Source: Uranotaenia lowii (taxonomy: Eukaryota > Arthropoda > Insecta > Diptera > Culicidae). Taken from it: 64,000 nt of DNA. Both the position numbers and the translations under genes were made by a program. Positions 12,881 to 25,864 of the stretch are shown piece after piece. Location of the stretch: positions 316,724,105 to 316,788,104 of the forward strand of contig NC_073692.1 in assembly GCF_029784155.1 (NCBI RefSeq), read 5' to 3'. Numbering within the stretch: the stretch's first letter is position 1; each line of letters starts with the position of its first letter. The notes under the pieces were generated by a model that was given only the letters and a program-made list of their open reading frames with translations, did not search any database and was not told the DNA's origin.

Positions 12881-15218
12881 ATGGCATACTCTGTTGATCC
12901 AAGATTAACTATCTACAGTAATTTTGCGTCGATCCGTTTGCAACTATGTATGTTTGTTATGGATATCAGATAAATGTTAAAGTTCTTCCGGTAGAAGGGA
13001 AAACAGCGGCGTTCTTCATACGTGCTGAAAAATTAAGTTATACTTAAAATTGTCTCTCTCGTGGGACAAAATTAATGACCACAGTACTAAAGACCATGAT
13101 TATTGTCTCTTAATGACGGGTATCAGCATCCCCGAAGCACCGCCTCTGTTTGTGTTGTGCAGGCACTGCCCATTGACCCGTGCTGAGGGATACAGCTTGT
13201 CAGATGCTGAGACTCAGTTCCTAACTGCGTGTAGATACGTAGTCTGTATAATTGCCATCGATTCGGAGATTGTACAAAATCAACAGCGAGTAAATAGTAA
13301 ATACCGGCAACCGAGCTGGTTGTCCTTTAATCATCAAGCAGGCTAGATAAACCCAACCGCCGATTTCTGACGCACGTTCCGGGCTGAATTAAGTCATTAT
13401 TTCACTACCGCAACTGCAGCCATTTAAACTAGCAAATACACCAACGTTACCAACCAATTGCGACGTGTATATTGTCACGTTAAGCATATTTTAATCGATT
13501 CCGAAACGTCGATTCAATTCCATCATTTTTCTCGTGACCACTTTGTGATTCCTTTTTTTTTTCTTTTCAAAAATTCAATTCAAAACAACGTGGCAACAAA
13601 ATAAACCTAGTTTTTCCTGAATATTCGCAATTTCTGGTTTGGCTTGAATAATATTTTGCATTTTTTGCCTCCTACTTAAGAAAATTTGCCATCGTTGGTT
13701 GTTGTCGTTCTGTCTTTACCCATAAATAAGAAAAGGGGGCTCGATAGGCAGCAAATCCAGTTTGCACCTCTCGTATTTATATCGATTTGTATTCATTCAC
13801 TATACAGACACCGACCACACGTTCTCACTCGAAGGGAGGGAGGAAATACTTTTATTCGCATATCGGTAACGTTTCCAAGATATTAGATTAGCCGCCATTA
13901 TTGGCGGTGTCGTCTCAAGGTGGGCGTCCTTGAATAAGAGATTGGTTGTTTCGGAGGGGTAAGAAAAAGTTGTTCTTTCCACCTCGATCTAATCCTTGGA
14001 CAAGTTTCCTTCGAATAGAAATTGACCTTTGCCAAAAAAAATGCGGACCAGTTTTCTAACTGGTTACTCGATTGGTCCGAATCAGGCTATTTGTTGGAGG
14101 ACCAATTTTTTTTTTCAATTTCTATATGGAAGCGCTTTTTCTTTACCGTCACGATAGGAATCCTCTAGCAAGACCAAACGCAGGGTAATAAAATAACACG
14201 TGGGTGGAACAGGAAAGTGACTTGGTTTATTTATAGAGAGCATCATGAGAGCCGTAAACAGTCGAGAGCGTGTTATGAGTAGGTATCGACTGACTGAACT
14301 AACAGTGACATCCATCTTCCCTACTCACCTACTCTAAATGGCTCAACTCGTTCCGTTTGGAGTGAAAACAAATCGGCAAACAATTTTCATTCATTGACTG
14401 CTGCACCAGCAGCAGACATTTGAAGTGTTATTACGCGTTATGTGCCAAAATAGGAATGTCTCGGGGATCAAGATGTCCGTAAAAGGAAATACTTTTGAGA
14501 AAAATGCATGCTTTTGATTGAATTCAAACAAATCACATTAGCAATATTTCAATATTGAGTTGTAAAAGAGATATTTAAATTTATGAATTTCTGAAAACAT
14601 CAAATTTGCTTCACTGTCACTAGACTTGTCAGATGTTTTGAATAAAGCGGAACATTTTGAAGAAAAAACAGAACACAGCCGAAACAAGGGGTACGTTTAA
14701 AAAACCATCAGAAAAGTGATAAAATGTATGTAGCTATCAATGTGTTTGGTATTTACTCAGGGTAGAACAATACGGTGTTTTGTTACCTGAACATAACATT
14801 CTATAAACCGACAACTTATTTGTGTGTTGATGGGGAGATGAGAGCATTACGAGCACCCGGGCCGAACTGGGCGCTCCTCTTTTCTAAGGAAATACGTATT
14901 TTCTCAAATAAATTTTCACGAGGAACAGTTTTTTAGTTCCCATAGTATTAAATTTTCAGCAAAAACAAATCTGCTGATCATCTTTACAGAAATATTTAAA
15001 AAAAAACCAACTAGGTTCTCGAAAGTGACTAAAATATTATAATTTTTGAGCACCGGGAAATAGGTTCTTATGGTTGTTAAATTATCTTGATCTATAATGA
15101 TGTACACATTGTTCCTCGATTTTCACCATAATTAAACTTTTGATTTTTCACTACAATCAATTAACTTTTATAGGCTTTTTACTATAACTTGTTGACTCGG
15201 GGCGAACAGAGCACCATT
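12881..15218. other. Intergenic DNA, nothing recognised
   Basis: Mixed composition, no supported exon or element. Small frames at 13050-13346 and 13686-13886 have no recognisable motif and no splice context. Confidence 0.45.
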
Positions 15219-15755
15219 GATCGGGGCATGATGAGTATTTGTTGTCGTAGAATCTAGCAGCGAATTCAACTCGATAAAATCAACTGACTAGTTGAATCTG
15301 ACGATTTAGCCTATTGGTAAGGTGTTGGAGAGGTAATCAGAAGACTGGAGTTCAATTCCTGATCGAGGCGATTTTTTTTCATTTCCTATTCATGATCGAT
15401 TATTTTTATTGTTGTATTATTCGGCTAGTAGCATCATCCGCCAAACAAAGCACCAGAAACATTATGTATGAGTGTGTATGAATTGTTTGTATTCTACAAA
15501 CAGACATACATTATATTGTTATTGCTTTGTTTGACGGATCTTCGACTCACCGTTTAGTTCAAAATGCATCGATCATAAATGTTGAGTGAAAACAAATCCC
15601 ATCGACCAGGAATCGACCTTGAGTCCTCTGATTATCTCTCTGACACCTTACCAATAGGCTAAATCGTCAGATAAAACAAGTCAAACTGTAGCTCTATAAT
15701 TCAGTTGACTTCATCGAGTTCAATTCCCTGCTGGATTATACGGCATGCCCTGATT
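15219..15755. repeat. Foldback (inverted repeat) with a tRNA-like sequence in each arm
   Basis: The segment is a diverged inverted repeat centred near 15487. Outer ends are atcggggcatg on the left and catgccctgatt on the right. Inside them gcgaattcaactcgat pairs with atcgagttcaattccct, and tttagcctattggtaaggtg pairs with caccttaccaataggctaaa. Each arm carries a tRNA-like unit (15300-15370 plus, 15600-15668 minus) with A-box-like and B-box-like motifs. The inner part also pairs (tccgccaaacaaagca with tgctttgtttgacgga). Confidence 0.8.
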
Positions 15756-16104
15756 AATTGTGTTTATACTGCCCCAGGGGGGTTCTCATTATGCCCCTAC
15801 AGTGTTCGGCAAGAAATTTGTAAATGCATTTTTCAACGTTTTTAATATACTTTTTCAAGTTTAAGCCAGTTAGAAAATAGACTTTTTAGTGTCTGGACAC
15901 GAAACAATGATGTAACTCACATATTAAAGCTGTTTTCTTTGGTTAAATAATCGTCCTCCTTAAGGTGGCCATTATGCCCATTATGGCCATTATGCCCATT
16001 ATGGCCATTATGTATTATTTTGAATTGATTGCTTGATTGCTTTTTTTTACTAGTTTTCTTCAAACCACTCGAATGTGATTTTATTTAACAAAACTTTTTT
16101 AAGC

Positions 16105-16190
16105 CGCAGCCCGTGGCGTGGAGGATAGCCTTCAAATCTTCAAAGCCAGCAGGCATGAGATCGAATCCCGGTCACGGCACACATAGTAAC
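16105..16190 (+). repeat. tRNA-like sequence (SINE head)
   Basis: CCCGTGGCGTGGAGGATAGC followed about 35 bases later by a B-box-like GAGATCGAATCCC and then GGTCACGGCAC, which can pair with the 5' end. The D and anticodon arms are irregular. A tRNA-derived repeat is the best reading. The flanks 15756-16104 and 16191-16540 contain nothing else I can name, apart from a four-fold ccattatg reiteration at 15965-16015. Confidence 0.55.
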
Positions 16191-16540
16191 ACTTTCTGTG
16201 GGTTGGTGGTTTTAGCATTTGTAAGATGCTAGCCTTTATATCCTCGAAAGATGTACGCTTAAAGTTAAGAAAAAGGAATCTTTTCAAGGAAACATCAAGT
16301 TTCATTGAGATCCTGTGTGTGTTTGTGTTCGTTTTTTAAAAACTTGACGGCAGTGTATCATTTTTAGTTTTGTGAGAAACTGCTTTACTGGGAATGTTGA
16401 GAAAGCAATATTTAAAACTTTTCAACTTGTTAAAAACGGGAAAATCTACGTTATAAGATTTATACAATTTTAGGGTCAATGAGAGCAAGTTGGGTGTCCT
16501 AATTTTATAAATTGTATGGATTTAAAATAACCTTGGACAG

Positions 16541-17318
16541 GATTCTAGCTTAGCTAAGCTTAACTTGATTGACTACTCATATCCACCTTAAGTTCATAAT
16601 TTATTCCACATCATCACTTCAATACAGTGAGCGAAATGAGAATAGTACCACAATGTGTTTTGCTTGTTAAAATATGAATGATTTAAAATCGCCAAAATTT
16701 TCTTCTACAATTTACAAAAATGTCAAATTCCTTCGTGCTAGAGGAAAATCTCTTGAAATCCCTTTAAAACCTTTGGAATACTAGAAAATTCCTTAAAATA
16801 TAGTTATCTATTCAAATAGGTCGTAGAAGCATTATTATTACTTTAACACAGTAAATTTTAAGAAATAATCTTGATGTTTGTTGAAAAACATAGGTGGTAC
16901 TGTTCTTATTTCGCACCCTTTCTCATATTGTTGGTCCTCAGCGCCAATTGCAGCATTCAAAAAAAGTGAAATTATGCTTGATTAATACGTTGAACGATTT
17001 ACAAATTATAGTTGAATTTTTTTTCAATTATTCATATTTTAGCAAGCAAAGCACATAGTGGTTCTATTCTTCTTTCGCTCACTGTATTTCGGATTCCATA
17101 ACCGCAGGAGTGACTCAGTAAAACAAATTCCACATTGGCAATGGTTGCTACTTCGTGATTGACCGAGACCATCAATTTCGTTCAAAGGTCAAAAGAATGG
17201 TGTCTGAGATTGACATCACATTCCCAATGTCCAAAAATGATCTCTTTCTTTATACATAAATAACGGCGCCAGCCACGTCCTAATAATCAATAGATAGAAT
17301 GAAAAATACGAGAAAGGG
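16541..17318 (-). repeat. SINE-like dispersed repeat, copy B, interrupted by a MITE
   Basis: Minus-strand copy of the family seen at 819 and 29355: pyrimidine-rich lead, tctattgattattaggacgt, ggcgccg core, and an AGCTTAGCTAAGCTTA tail at its left end (16550). It matches copy A in its middle part too, which copy C lacks. It is split by the TA-flanked element at 16625-17084. Confidence 0.7.
16625..17084. mobile_element. 460-bp Tc1/mariner-type MITE
   Basis: Ends CAGTGAGCGAAATGAG on the left and the near-complementary CTTTCGCTCACTG on the right, with TA on both sides (16623-16624 and 17085-17086). A non-autonomous element with no coding sequence, inserted in the older SINE-like repeat around it. 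The terminal CAGTG and TA target fit Tc1-like elements. Confidence 0.85.
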
Positions 17319-19073
17319 ATGTCACATAATAAATTCATGCCTTCGAACCAAGGTTTCCTCTCCATCCTAGCAGAATAATTTTGGTGTGGATGGGGGAAAA
17401 GGAATACACTTTTGGCAATTGTAAAGATCTTAGTTTTGAAAACTTTTTTCCTAAGCATCTATTATTTACTATCAAGACCCTAAACTTTCTAGAAAAATGT
17501 AACAAATTTCTTTGGTTCACATTGGTTTATTAAACTAAACAATTTAATAAATTTTCCAAATAGAAGAATCTTAAACATCTTTAATTTTGTATGTTTATCT
17601 TCCCATATTACTCAACTTCATTCTTGAATAAACATTTTTCAAATAGTTTTTAAATTTTATTCTAATGGATTGAGTTTTCTTTTTGATTATTACATGATCG
17701 TTGAATCATTGCATTAGCTCTGTAAAAACAAAATTTAAGGGTTTTTCATACTTTAACCGAGCCCATCGATCGGATACATAAATAAGTGATTTAGTTAAAA
17801 ATACTTTGCAATGTACTTTTATAAAATCAGAAACTCTAATAACCTCGAAACAAAATTTTTTTTTTTTATTTTTCTTTTGTTTAAGATAAGGTTTTTTTTA
17901 ATAATATTCTTCTAAAAATCTCAAATCAATTGACGTAGGTAAATTTTAGAAGCATAAGTAATGAACAACTACAGATTAACAATAAAACAAATAAATTCAC
18001 GTTTCCTGAAAAAAAAAACGGAACTGAGCATTTTGATAAATCTCTTTCTGTACCTGAAGAAGGTGTTCTCATACTGTACAATGCATTTCACGAAGCGAAA
18101 GTTTTTGATACGCAACATCTATTCAAAAGAATTAGTTAGGTTCGCAAACACTGATAAAATGCGAGGAACGAAAAGAAAACATTATTTTTCGAAACAATAA
18201 GTTAACAAAAACCAAGGCACCTCGTTAAATCTATCTGAGCATTAAAATGGACTGCTTAAGTAAAGGATAAGTGCTTAATCAGTTTATTTTAAGACTGGAC
18301 AGAACATCTGCGTTGCAGAAATCCTCATAGATCTTTTTAACTTTACGCTAGCTTTATGTTGGAAGTTGAAAAAAAAAACACCTTTAATAAGTTCATTATA
18401 ATTTTTCTTCAAAAACTGTTTTTGACGTAGTTTTTCGCGCGAGTCAAATATTTGGTCATTGAACATTGTAGACGCAATCTCAAAAAAACACTTGTCGGAT
18501 TGCCACAAAATTTTGCACACGTAAACATTACATACTAGGTAGTATCACTGGAAATTTCATCAATTACGCTAGTTTACAAAATTTGAAAAAATCGTGAACT
18601 TCATTGACTAAATTTTTAATGTAAAATCGGGCGCTAAATCTAAAACTGAAATTCAAATAAATCTCAGTAGAACAGTTTTTGAGTTATGTTCCAAATATAA
18701 AATTATGGAAAAATAATAAAGTACTTGAACTTATATTTAAATATCTCGGACTACATAACACTAATTAGAAATATCTTTTCTGTATATTGAGGGTGAATAA
18801 ATTAGCTATCGATCATCTGAACATCACTTCTGTGTATGATCAACAGGATTGTTGATAGTAGAGAAGTTTTGATATCGAAAATGATAATAGAAATACATTT
18901 TTAGAGAAAATTTTGTTTAATCGACAATTTTATACTCAATGGTAAAATTTTAAATCTCTGATTTTCTATGTACCGTAAATTTAAATTAAAAACAAAGATT
19001 TCAAGTGGTATCTTATCAAAATCGGTTGAAAATTGAGGTTATGGTTATTTTACTAAAACAGTAATATTTGCAT
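17319..19073. other. AT-rich DNA without gene
   Basis: Long AT-rich stretch with small frames only (for example 17961-18200) that show no motif or splice context. No repeats with visible ends. Confidence 0.5.
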
Positions 19074-19870
19074 TTTTGAATAATTTAACGAACAATCTTA
19101 ATATACGAAGAATTCAAGTTGATAAATCTCACTCACTCCAAGTAAAAATTGATCATTAGCTTACCAGAAGGTTACCTGCCAAATTTCAGAAAGATCTGAC
19201 CATGGCGAAGAGGTGCTTGAGTCTCAAGCGTAAATGAGATTCAGAGGTATTTTGCTCGGAAAAAAAAAACAAAAAATACTGTTTTTTCAATGATAACTTT
19301 TTTCTTAATTGACTGAATGCTTTTAATGAATAATTTTCTAAAAGCCTTAACTATAAAAATATTCCACTCTAAGACTCCAACAATATTAAACTTAAAACTA
19401 AAAATTTATTGCGGTTCGAATATTGTATTTTTGCCGCAAACTTTCGTCTAACTTGTAGTGAGTAAATTTTACCCATTGCGTTTTAGATGACAATTTGCGG
19501 CCAAAATACAATCTTTGAACTGCAATAACTTTTTTGTCTTGAGTCCAATTGTATTGCAGCCTTGAGATGATATATTTGTTTTAGTTAAGGCTTTAAGAAA
19601 AATATTCATTAAAAGCAAACAGTTAACTGATAAAACAAGTTATCAAAGAAAAACCAGAATTGTTTGCTCCTTCCGAGCATAATACCTTAAAATCCCATTC
19701 ACGTTTGGGTCTCAAGCGACCCCTCCCCATGGCCAGATCATACTGAAATTTGACATGTGACCTTTTGGTAAATTATTGATCAATTTTAACTAAGTGCGAG
19801 TAAGATTTATCATGTTTAATTCTCCCTATATTAAGATTAGTACACTGCGATTCGTTAAATTATTCAAAAA
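19074..19870. repeat. 800-bp diverged foldback
   Basis: Left ttttgaataatttaacgaa mirrors right ttcgttaaattattcaaaa. Further in, gaccatggcgaag mirrors a segment around ccccatggccagatc, aaaagccttaact mirrors agttaaggcttt, and attgtatttttgccgcaaa mirrors tttgcggccaaaatacaat near the centre (about 19472). Arms are about 390 bases each. No TSD could be fixed at the ends, so the class of element is open. Confidence 0.75.
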
Positions 19871-20518
19871 CTAACTGAATTATAAAAAGTATTTATTTAA
19901 AAAAAAATAGTTATTGTTCGAAAAATATTTTTATACCAGCAGTGTTGGTATAGGATCATTAAACTAGTAAAAAGTTTGTAAGTGATATCATTAAGCCAAG
20001 CCATAATGGGTAAAGTTTTTACGGCATCGAAAAATGTTAAAATTTGTACATTTATTGAAGGATTTTTTAAAATTTTGAATGAAAATGAAAAACTTAAAAA
20101 TACTAGTTTTAAATGTGAAAAATAATGTCATCATTATTTTGTATTCATTAAAATATAGCTCTATTGTGTCTAAAATTCAAAATTATATCAGTGCTGTGGT
20201 ATACAAATGTTGCATCTAACCCGGCTCTTGCGTGATGCCCCGTTTGACGGTACTGATTTTTTTAAAATAAATTTCTTGAACAATCATGTTAAACACTATT
20301 GATTTGAGTCACAAAATAATAAAAAATCCAATAAAGTTAGATTTAAAAAAAAACTAGCTACATCAAAATTAACAAAAAACAATGCTTGGAAGTCTAATTT
20401 TTTTTTAATGTTGCTGATTGGCTTCGAAAAGAAAACATAACTATTTCAAACAGCTTCCCATCAGTTTGTTCTATTTTTGTTGTTGTTGCAAATCACCGGG
20501 ATTTTGGGTTATAAGAGC

Positions 20519-20796
20519 ACCTGTATCCGTGGTCTATTCTTGGGTCTAATTCATACAAGAATTGGACCAACGAAAATAGATCCAATACAGTGAAAAAATT
20601 GCAACCCCACTCGTGTTCAATTAACTGTCAAACGGTTTAGAACTGCGTCAAATTGGATCCAAATCTCATCAGTTTTGGATCAATCCCTATACCGATCTAT
20701 AAAAATTTGAGTTGGAATTGGTATAATGGACAACGGGTGCGGTTGCTTTGGTCGGAATGTTGGTTTAAACCGGCTTTTCGGACCACGGATACAAGT
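20519..20796. mobile_element. Small MITE with TATCCGTGGTC terminal repeats
   Basis: Left end ACCTGTATCCGTGGTC and right end GACCACGGATACAAGT are complementary with one mismatch. The interior is non-coding. No convincing target duplication was seen, so exact ends may be off by a few bases. The DNA at 19871-20518 before it and 20797-21500 after it is AT-rich and shows nothing else. Confidence 0.6.
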
Positions 20797-22640
20797 TAGT
20801 TAGTGTTGATAAACTGATTTTATTTCTACTCTCCCAATCTGAGAGAATCATCGGAATAATCAAGTTAAAAAAAGTTTCAAAAATATTCTCAACTTTAAAA
20901 TCGGTTCAAGTTGCACCTCAAAACTTTTTTCCATCTCTTCTGTAATTAATGTAATAATTGATTAAGATATTTACACAATTGTATCCATTTTAGGTGTTAA
21001 AAAATCAAGTTTAACACGAGCATTACTTATATATTTGTCGATACAAACCCGTTAAGTCCCTAATCCTAATTGATTGATTTTCAAAACTTTAAAACATGTT
21101 CAGAATCAGACATAAAATGCCGAGGATCAGAGGGTTGAGATTGCAATGCAATGATGCTTTAATGAGTCATTTGAATTTTGATTTTCTAAAAATTACAAAT
21201 AATTCGGAAAAAAAAGGAAAGATCTAGCTACCCAGCAACTTCGATGCACGTTTAGTCAAAAGTAGCTTTTGAGAACTTGAACTGATCAGTTGGTCGCCCC
21301 TCGTAGGTCTTAAAGGCCACCCAGAATATTTAAAAAAAATATATATCTAGGCCATAAGTAGCATCTTATGAAATTAGTGTGTATTGCTGAAAGATGTGTC
21401 TCTCAAAATTTTGACATTTTTTTACGAATCTTTCCAATCTTCTTTCAACAATTTATTTTTCCAATTGACTTATAAATTAATTTTCCAAACGATATCCTTC
21501 AATGATCAATTTACATTGTTCATTTGCAGCCTATGTATTTACCATAAAATGATTTCATAACAACAATCTTTAATGTCGTAATGCTGTCTTCATTTCTCCA
21601 TATCGGCAGCGCAGCTATCGGGAAAGCACTCCCACGCCAAAAATGGAAAGTGAAAAGCCATGCAGCGCCACATAGACACATATTTGCTTCAAGAACTTTT
21701 GTGCACATACACCAGCAAAGTATTTTTTTTTTCATTAAGGAAAATAGGAGAAAACCCGAAAAAAACTAACTGACGATATAAGCGATCTATTTACAAGACT
21801 ATACAGTAAAAACTGACTTTGGGTCGAGCACCGAGTCAGTGTAGGGGTCGTCTGTGTCGAGACATTGCTTTTGGGGATCCATTGATTTTCCATCATATGT
21901 CCACCACAATTCTAATAACGTTTTCCTTTCCTAAACGAAGGAAAGCTGTATGAATTCATTGCCGGTTTCGTTTGCTGGGGAACAACAAATCAACCGACAC
22001 AGTTTTGTGGGTCGGGAAAAATTTGTGTATGACGCAATCCCTTCTGGGTTGGTTTGTCATTTCCCGTCAGTTTTTCTTCGCTCGTCTATTTTGTTTTAAA
22101 ATTTCAACCGTAGCCTGCTTGTGTTGTGTAGAACCAAGCCGAGAAATTGAACATCAGTCACCGACACGGTAAAAATATGTCCTGGAGACACAGAAACTGC
22201 GCAACTGTTGACGAGCCCCTCGGTTGTCATGTCGTAAGAAAGCGAGGAAATTTTGTTCAAAACAATCCCATAAAATATAACTCGGGTAATATGAAATGGA
22301 TGCAATTTGATTTTGAGCTTTATGCGAATTAAGAAAACCACTTCAAGTTGGGTTTAAGTCGATTGGAAGGAATTGAGCTCTGTTGCATCAGCACTATGAA
22401 TGGGTACACGACTGATTCAATCTGCGGGTGGGTATTTCTCCAAAAGTCGAAAACCACCTTTGCAAGTCGTCCTTCAAAAATAGCTACCAAGGTCAGTGGC
22501 GTCTGAGGCGACTGGTGGCAACTGAACTGGTTGTCGAATGATTTTTTTATAGCTCAAGTGGGGATTTCCTCTTTAATTAGTTATTCTGGGATTCCTGAGG
22601 GATAACCCAAGGGGTTTTTCGAGGTAGAACTGGTACTCAC
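20797..22640. other. DNA downstream of the possible gene start at 22641
   Basis: If the exon at 22641-22694 is real, this is its first intron. It becomes less AT-rich after 21550. The frames at 21520-21769 and 21972-22341 have no motif. I did not find an acceptor-framed exon here. Confidence 0.4.
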
Positions 22641-22694
22641 TTCTTTGCTGACTCGATCCACCTGCAGGTTCATGAAGGGTTTAACCAAATCCAT
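22641..22694 (-). CDS. Possible first coding exon of an unidentified gene
   Basis: The ATG sits in CAAAATGG, close to the insect start consensus, and an in-frame TAG lies four codons upstream. The frame reads MDLVKPFMNLQVDRVSKE and stops after exactly 18 codons at a strong donor (GAA/GTGAGTACC, 22640 downward), leaving phase 0. The sequence upstream on the minus strand (22695 to about 24380) is GC-richer and non-repetitive, as expected of a 5' UTR and promoter. No downstream exon was recognised to the left, and the peptide is too short to name. It may also be chance, since a start plus a donor is weak evidence alone. Confidence 0.45.
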
Positions 22695-24380
22695 TTTGCT
22701 TTCCTAGGGGTTTGCTGCTGCTCCTGGGATGGTTCGGGTTATCTGTTCCTCCGGTTGGTATCCGTTTTATCCGATTTCTTGATGGGATTAAACACCTTTC
22801 TGGGTGAGCACTTTGCCGGAGGCACAAAGTTAAGGGTGATTCCTGGATAGATAGATTGATGGCACACACGCACTTCACCGACTCGACTCGATTTCACAGG
22901 TATCACACTCTAGAGGAGCGCCTTCTAGTTGCCGCAAGGTTTAGCTCAGCACTAAACAAGCTTTTTTGCGAAATGCTATTTCCTGATGTATACAGACTAC
23001 AGACAAGCAACTCCCCGTCTATGGTGGGCTGCCACACAAAACACACCGTTGGTTGCGTTCAGTTCAGTCGATTCGTTTCACAGATTGTGAGACCGTTTCG
23101 TTGATTCCACTATAATTCTACCTTTTTTGCCTCCGACTGAACCTAAACAGCTCTATAAACTATACTCTGTTGTTATACTCTACACATATATTATACTTAT
23201 TGAACACACGATCGCGATCCGATTGATGATAAACGGCGTATACAAGTACGTCGTACAGCCAGCCAGCCACACTTGAGGAGGAGAGAGAACTCTAATTTGC
23301 TTGGACAAAGAAAATATTTATATTTTGATAGTGGCCGCACAGGTTTAACCTTTCCTGAACCGTAACAAACCCGAGCTCAGATCCTGTCACGCAGTAGTTG
23401 GGAGACGAATTTTATTGATTACCTACGATTGCACTCACAGAAACAAAACCAGAAGAAAACGGAATACAATTTTTTTTTCTGGGGTAGGGTAACTTCTTAC
23501 TTATCGCGACTGATGCACGAAACACGTCCGATACCAGATATCGACTAGGAGTAACTAAACTGGGTAAATACTTCTCGATAGAAGACCCGGCGGCAGCAAC
23601 GAGTGGATGGATCGGTATCGAAAACAACTTGCTGCAACCCTCTAGAGCTGAGCGAGAATTCACCGAGCCAAGGTACGTGTGTGGGAAAGTGAATTTCGAT
23701 GGAAAATTTGTCCAGGAAGGTCACCTTGATGACGACGACGACGACGACGATGACAGCGACGACTATACAGTGTGTTACGAGAAGACGGCCAGAAACTGTA
23801 ACGCGCGCGATGTCGTCTTGTGTTGGAGAGCGCCAGCTAGCTAAAGGGCGCACACCATCATCGAACACATGCTTCTCAGAAGAAAACAACAACAACAAGA
23901 AAAAAACAGTCCGCGCTATTCAACATAAACAGCTCTTCGGATCCGATATCCATGTGCATTCTGGCTGGCACAGTCGATATGGGTAGGTACCTACTCACAC
24001 TAGCAAGCAACAGCACACGCGGTAAGAGAATTTCCCGCTTTTCCACTTCAGACAGAGTCCCTCCCCCTCGAAATACCCATCAGCCAGCAACAACAACATC
24101 GTGAGAGAGTGAGAGAGTTCCCAGCACAGTTGAAGCGATAAACGATCGACCAATACATGGGAAGTTTATGCTGCTATAATATAATACCCAGCGGTAACAT
24201 ACGCAGCATAAAAGCTCTCGACAGAGAAACACGCTTGGCAAACGCTTCGATCTACATTGACTGTAACTTATGGACGTTTGAGCATAACGACGTTTATCAC
24301 CGGTCAAGGCAGCATAAAATCGGGTGACCAGAATGCTTTGAAAACACACATCGCACATTGACAAAACATGTATCAAAATA
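22695..24380 (-). promoter_or_regulatory. Candidate 5' UTR and promoter region
   Basis: Unlike its surroundings this 1.7 kb has near-even base composition, CpG-containing phrases and no transposon ends. It includes gagagagtgagagag (GAGA-factor-like, about 24105), acaacaacaac runs and a GAC/GAT microsatellite at 23728-23760. Small frames on both strands overlap freely and look like non-coding shadows. The assignment depends on the exon at 22641-22694 being real. Confidence 0.35.
23728..23760. repeat. (GAC)n microsatellite
   Basis: Run of GAT/GAC triplets. It gives an aspartate run in one plus frame, which I take as a simple repeat and not as a protein feature. Confidence 0.8.
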
Positions 24381-24464
24381 TTTTTTTATTTTTTCATAAT
24401 TTACCAAAAATAGCTGATTTTGAATCAATTTTATACTTCAATCAAGGATTCAGCTCTGATTGAA

Positions 24465-25864
24465 ATATTTTTGTTTCAGATAACAACGTATGTATGTATG
24501 TATGTATGTTTGACCCACCAGTGGCTGATAGGTCTCTCGACCCGAGGCGGTACGGGAAGTCTCGATCGCACATTCAAATATTGTTCATGCTTAACTCATC
24601 AACAATAATTGCATTACAACCAAGGGGTCCGTTACCACTGGCTTGGGACAGGTTTGACTCATCTTACTCCCTTCAAACTGTTTGAAACAAATAAAGAATA
24701 CTGAAAAGGTACCTAAGTATCCTCATCAGAATTCCAAATTTGCCGAGATACTCCGGCTGGCTTGAACCCACAATCCATTGTATATCAGTCTTCCGATCGT
24801 TCAATGTCCTGTCCATTCCCCCCTCTTATCCCCAATAATAGAGTTAAGCTATTTATAATCAAAGAATTTTAACACATTTTTAATCATGTTTTACATCTTA
24901 CCTTATCACCATTCAAAATTCCCATTGTACTTACCTCAACACCTCTAAAGTTAAAGGATACTTATCATTATACCACTACAGATTTCAGGAGTTTTTAAGC
25001 GGCCCACGACGCAACGATGTGCGTCAAACCTTACTGCAAATTTCTAATGCCAAGGACCAAGAATCCATCCAATATAATACACTAAAATGTGCTAAAATGC
25101 TACTTTAAAGTGCATTTGCAATCTACATCATAAAAAAGCAACAAAGCAGGCATAGAAAACAGATTCCACAAGTAGCATTTTCCAAATAAAACCTGAATAT
25201 TTCTGTCGGGTCAGCTTCAAGCCACGAGAACAACATTGATCTTTGAAATCTTTCTCCAGGAATCATTTAAGAAAATTAGAGCACACATTTTCGGGACCCC
25301 ATCGAGCACTACTTTAATACTTTGCCAGGGCGTCATTTCTTCCTCAGCCTTCATCTCTGCATAACCCGAAAAGCAAAATTCAGTCAAAGTGAAGTGCTTT
25401 TATATTCCTGCCCTCAACGCCTTCCAAAAATTCACTTAACCCTTCACTCATTTGAGAAACTTCGTTCTCCACTATTAAAGACGTTTTCTCTGTACGAATG
25501 ATGATCACATTGCCCGGGATCATAATTATCACACTTAACAACTAACTGTTTTTCCAAAGATTTTTATATTTCTTCACTAAATATTCTAATTAAATCAAAA
25601 CCTGTCACTGTCAGCAACGGAAATAAATTCGTATTCGCAGTTCAGTACACACCTACCCGAGCACAACAAACACATCTTAAAACAGTTGCATCAAATGCGC
25701 ATCAGTTCCCGTGATTAGCTGGTAAATTTTCCTAATTTTGTCCACCTTTTTCCACCTGAATTAGATTAATTTTCTAGAAAATTTTGAAGAGCGCAAAAAA
25801 AACGCGTTTGTTCCAAAACGATCAACGCCTACTTCTCCATATATTTTTGTTTCAGATAACAACG
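24465..25864 (-). mobile_element. Retroposon with (CATA)n tail, copy 1, with 24-bp target duplication
   Basis: An insertion at 24489-25840 is bounded by a perfect 24-base direct repeat (24465-24488 and 25841-25864, beginning atatttttgtttcagataac). Its left end is TATG repeated, that is a CATA tail on the minus strand; its 5' end at the right begins agaagtaggcgttgatcg when read on minus. The 3' 240 bases (24489-24730) match 42132-42368, and the 5' 55 bases match the right end of copy 2, while the middles differ. No reverse transcriptase or tRNA head was seen, so it is non-autonomous. Confidence 0.8.

Noticed and set aside
23629..23844. Aspartate-rich acidic protein
   Set aside because: The run comes from a GAC microsatellite, and frames on both strands are equally open.
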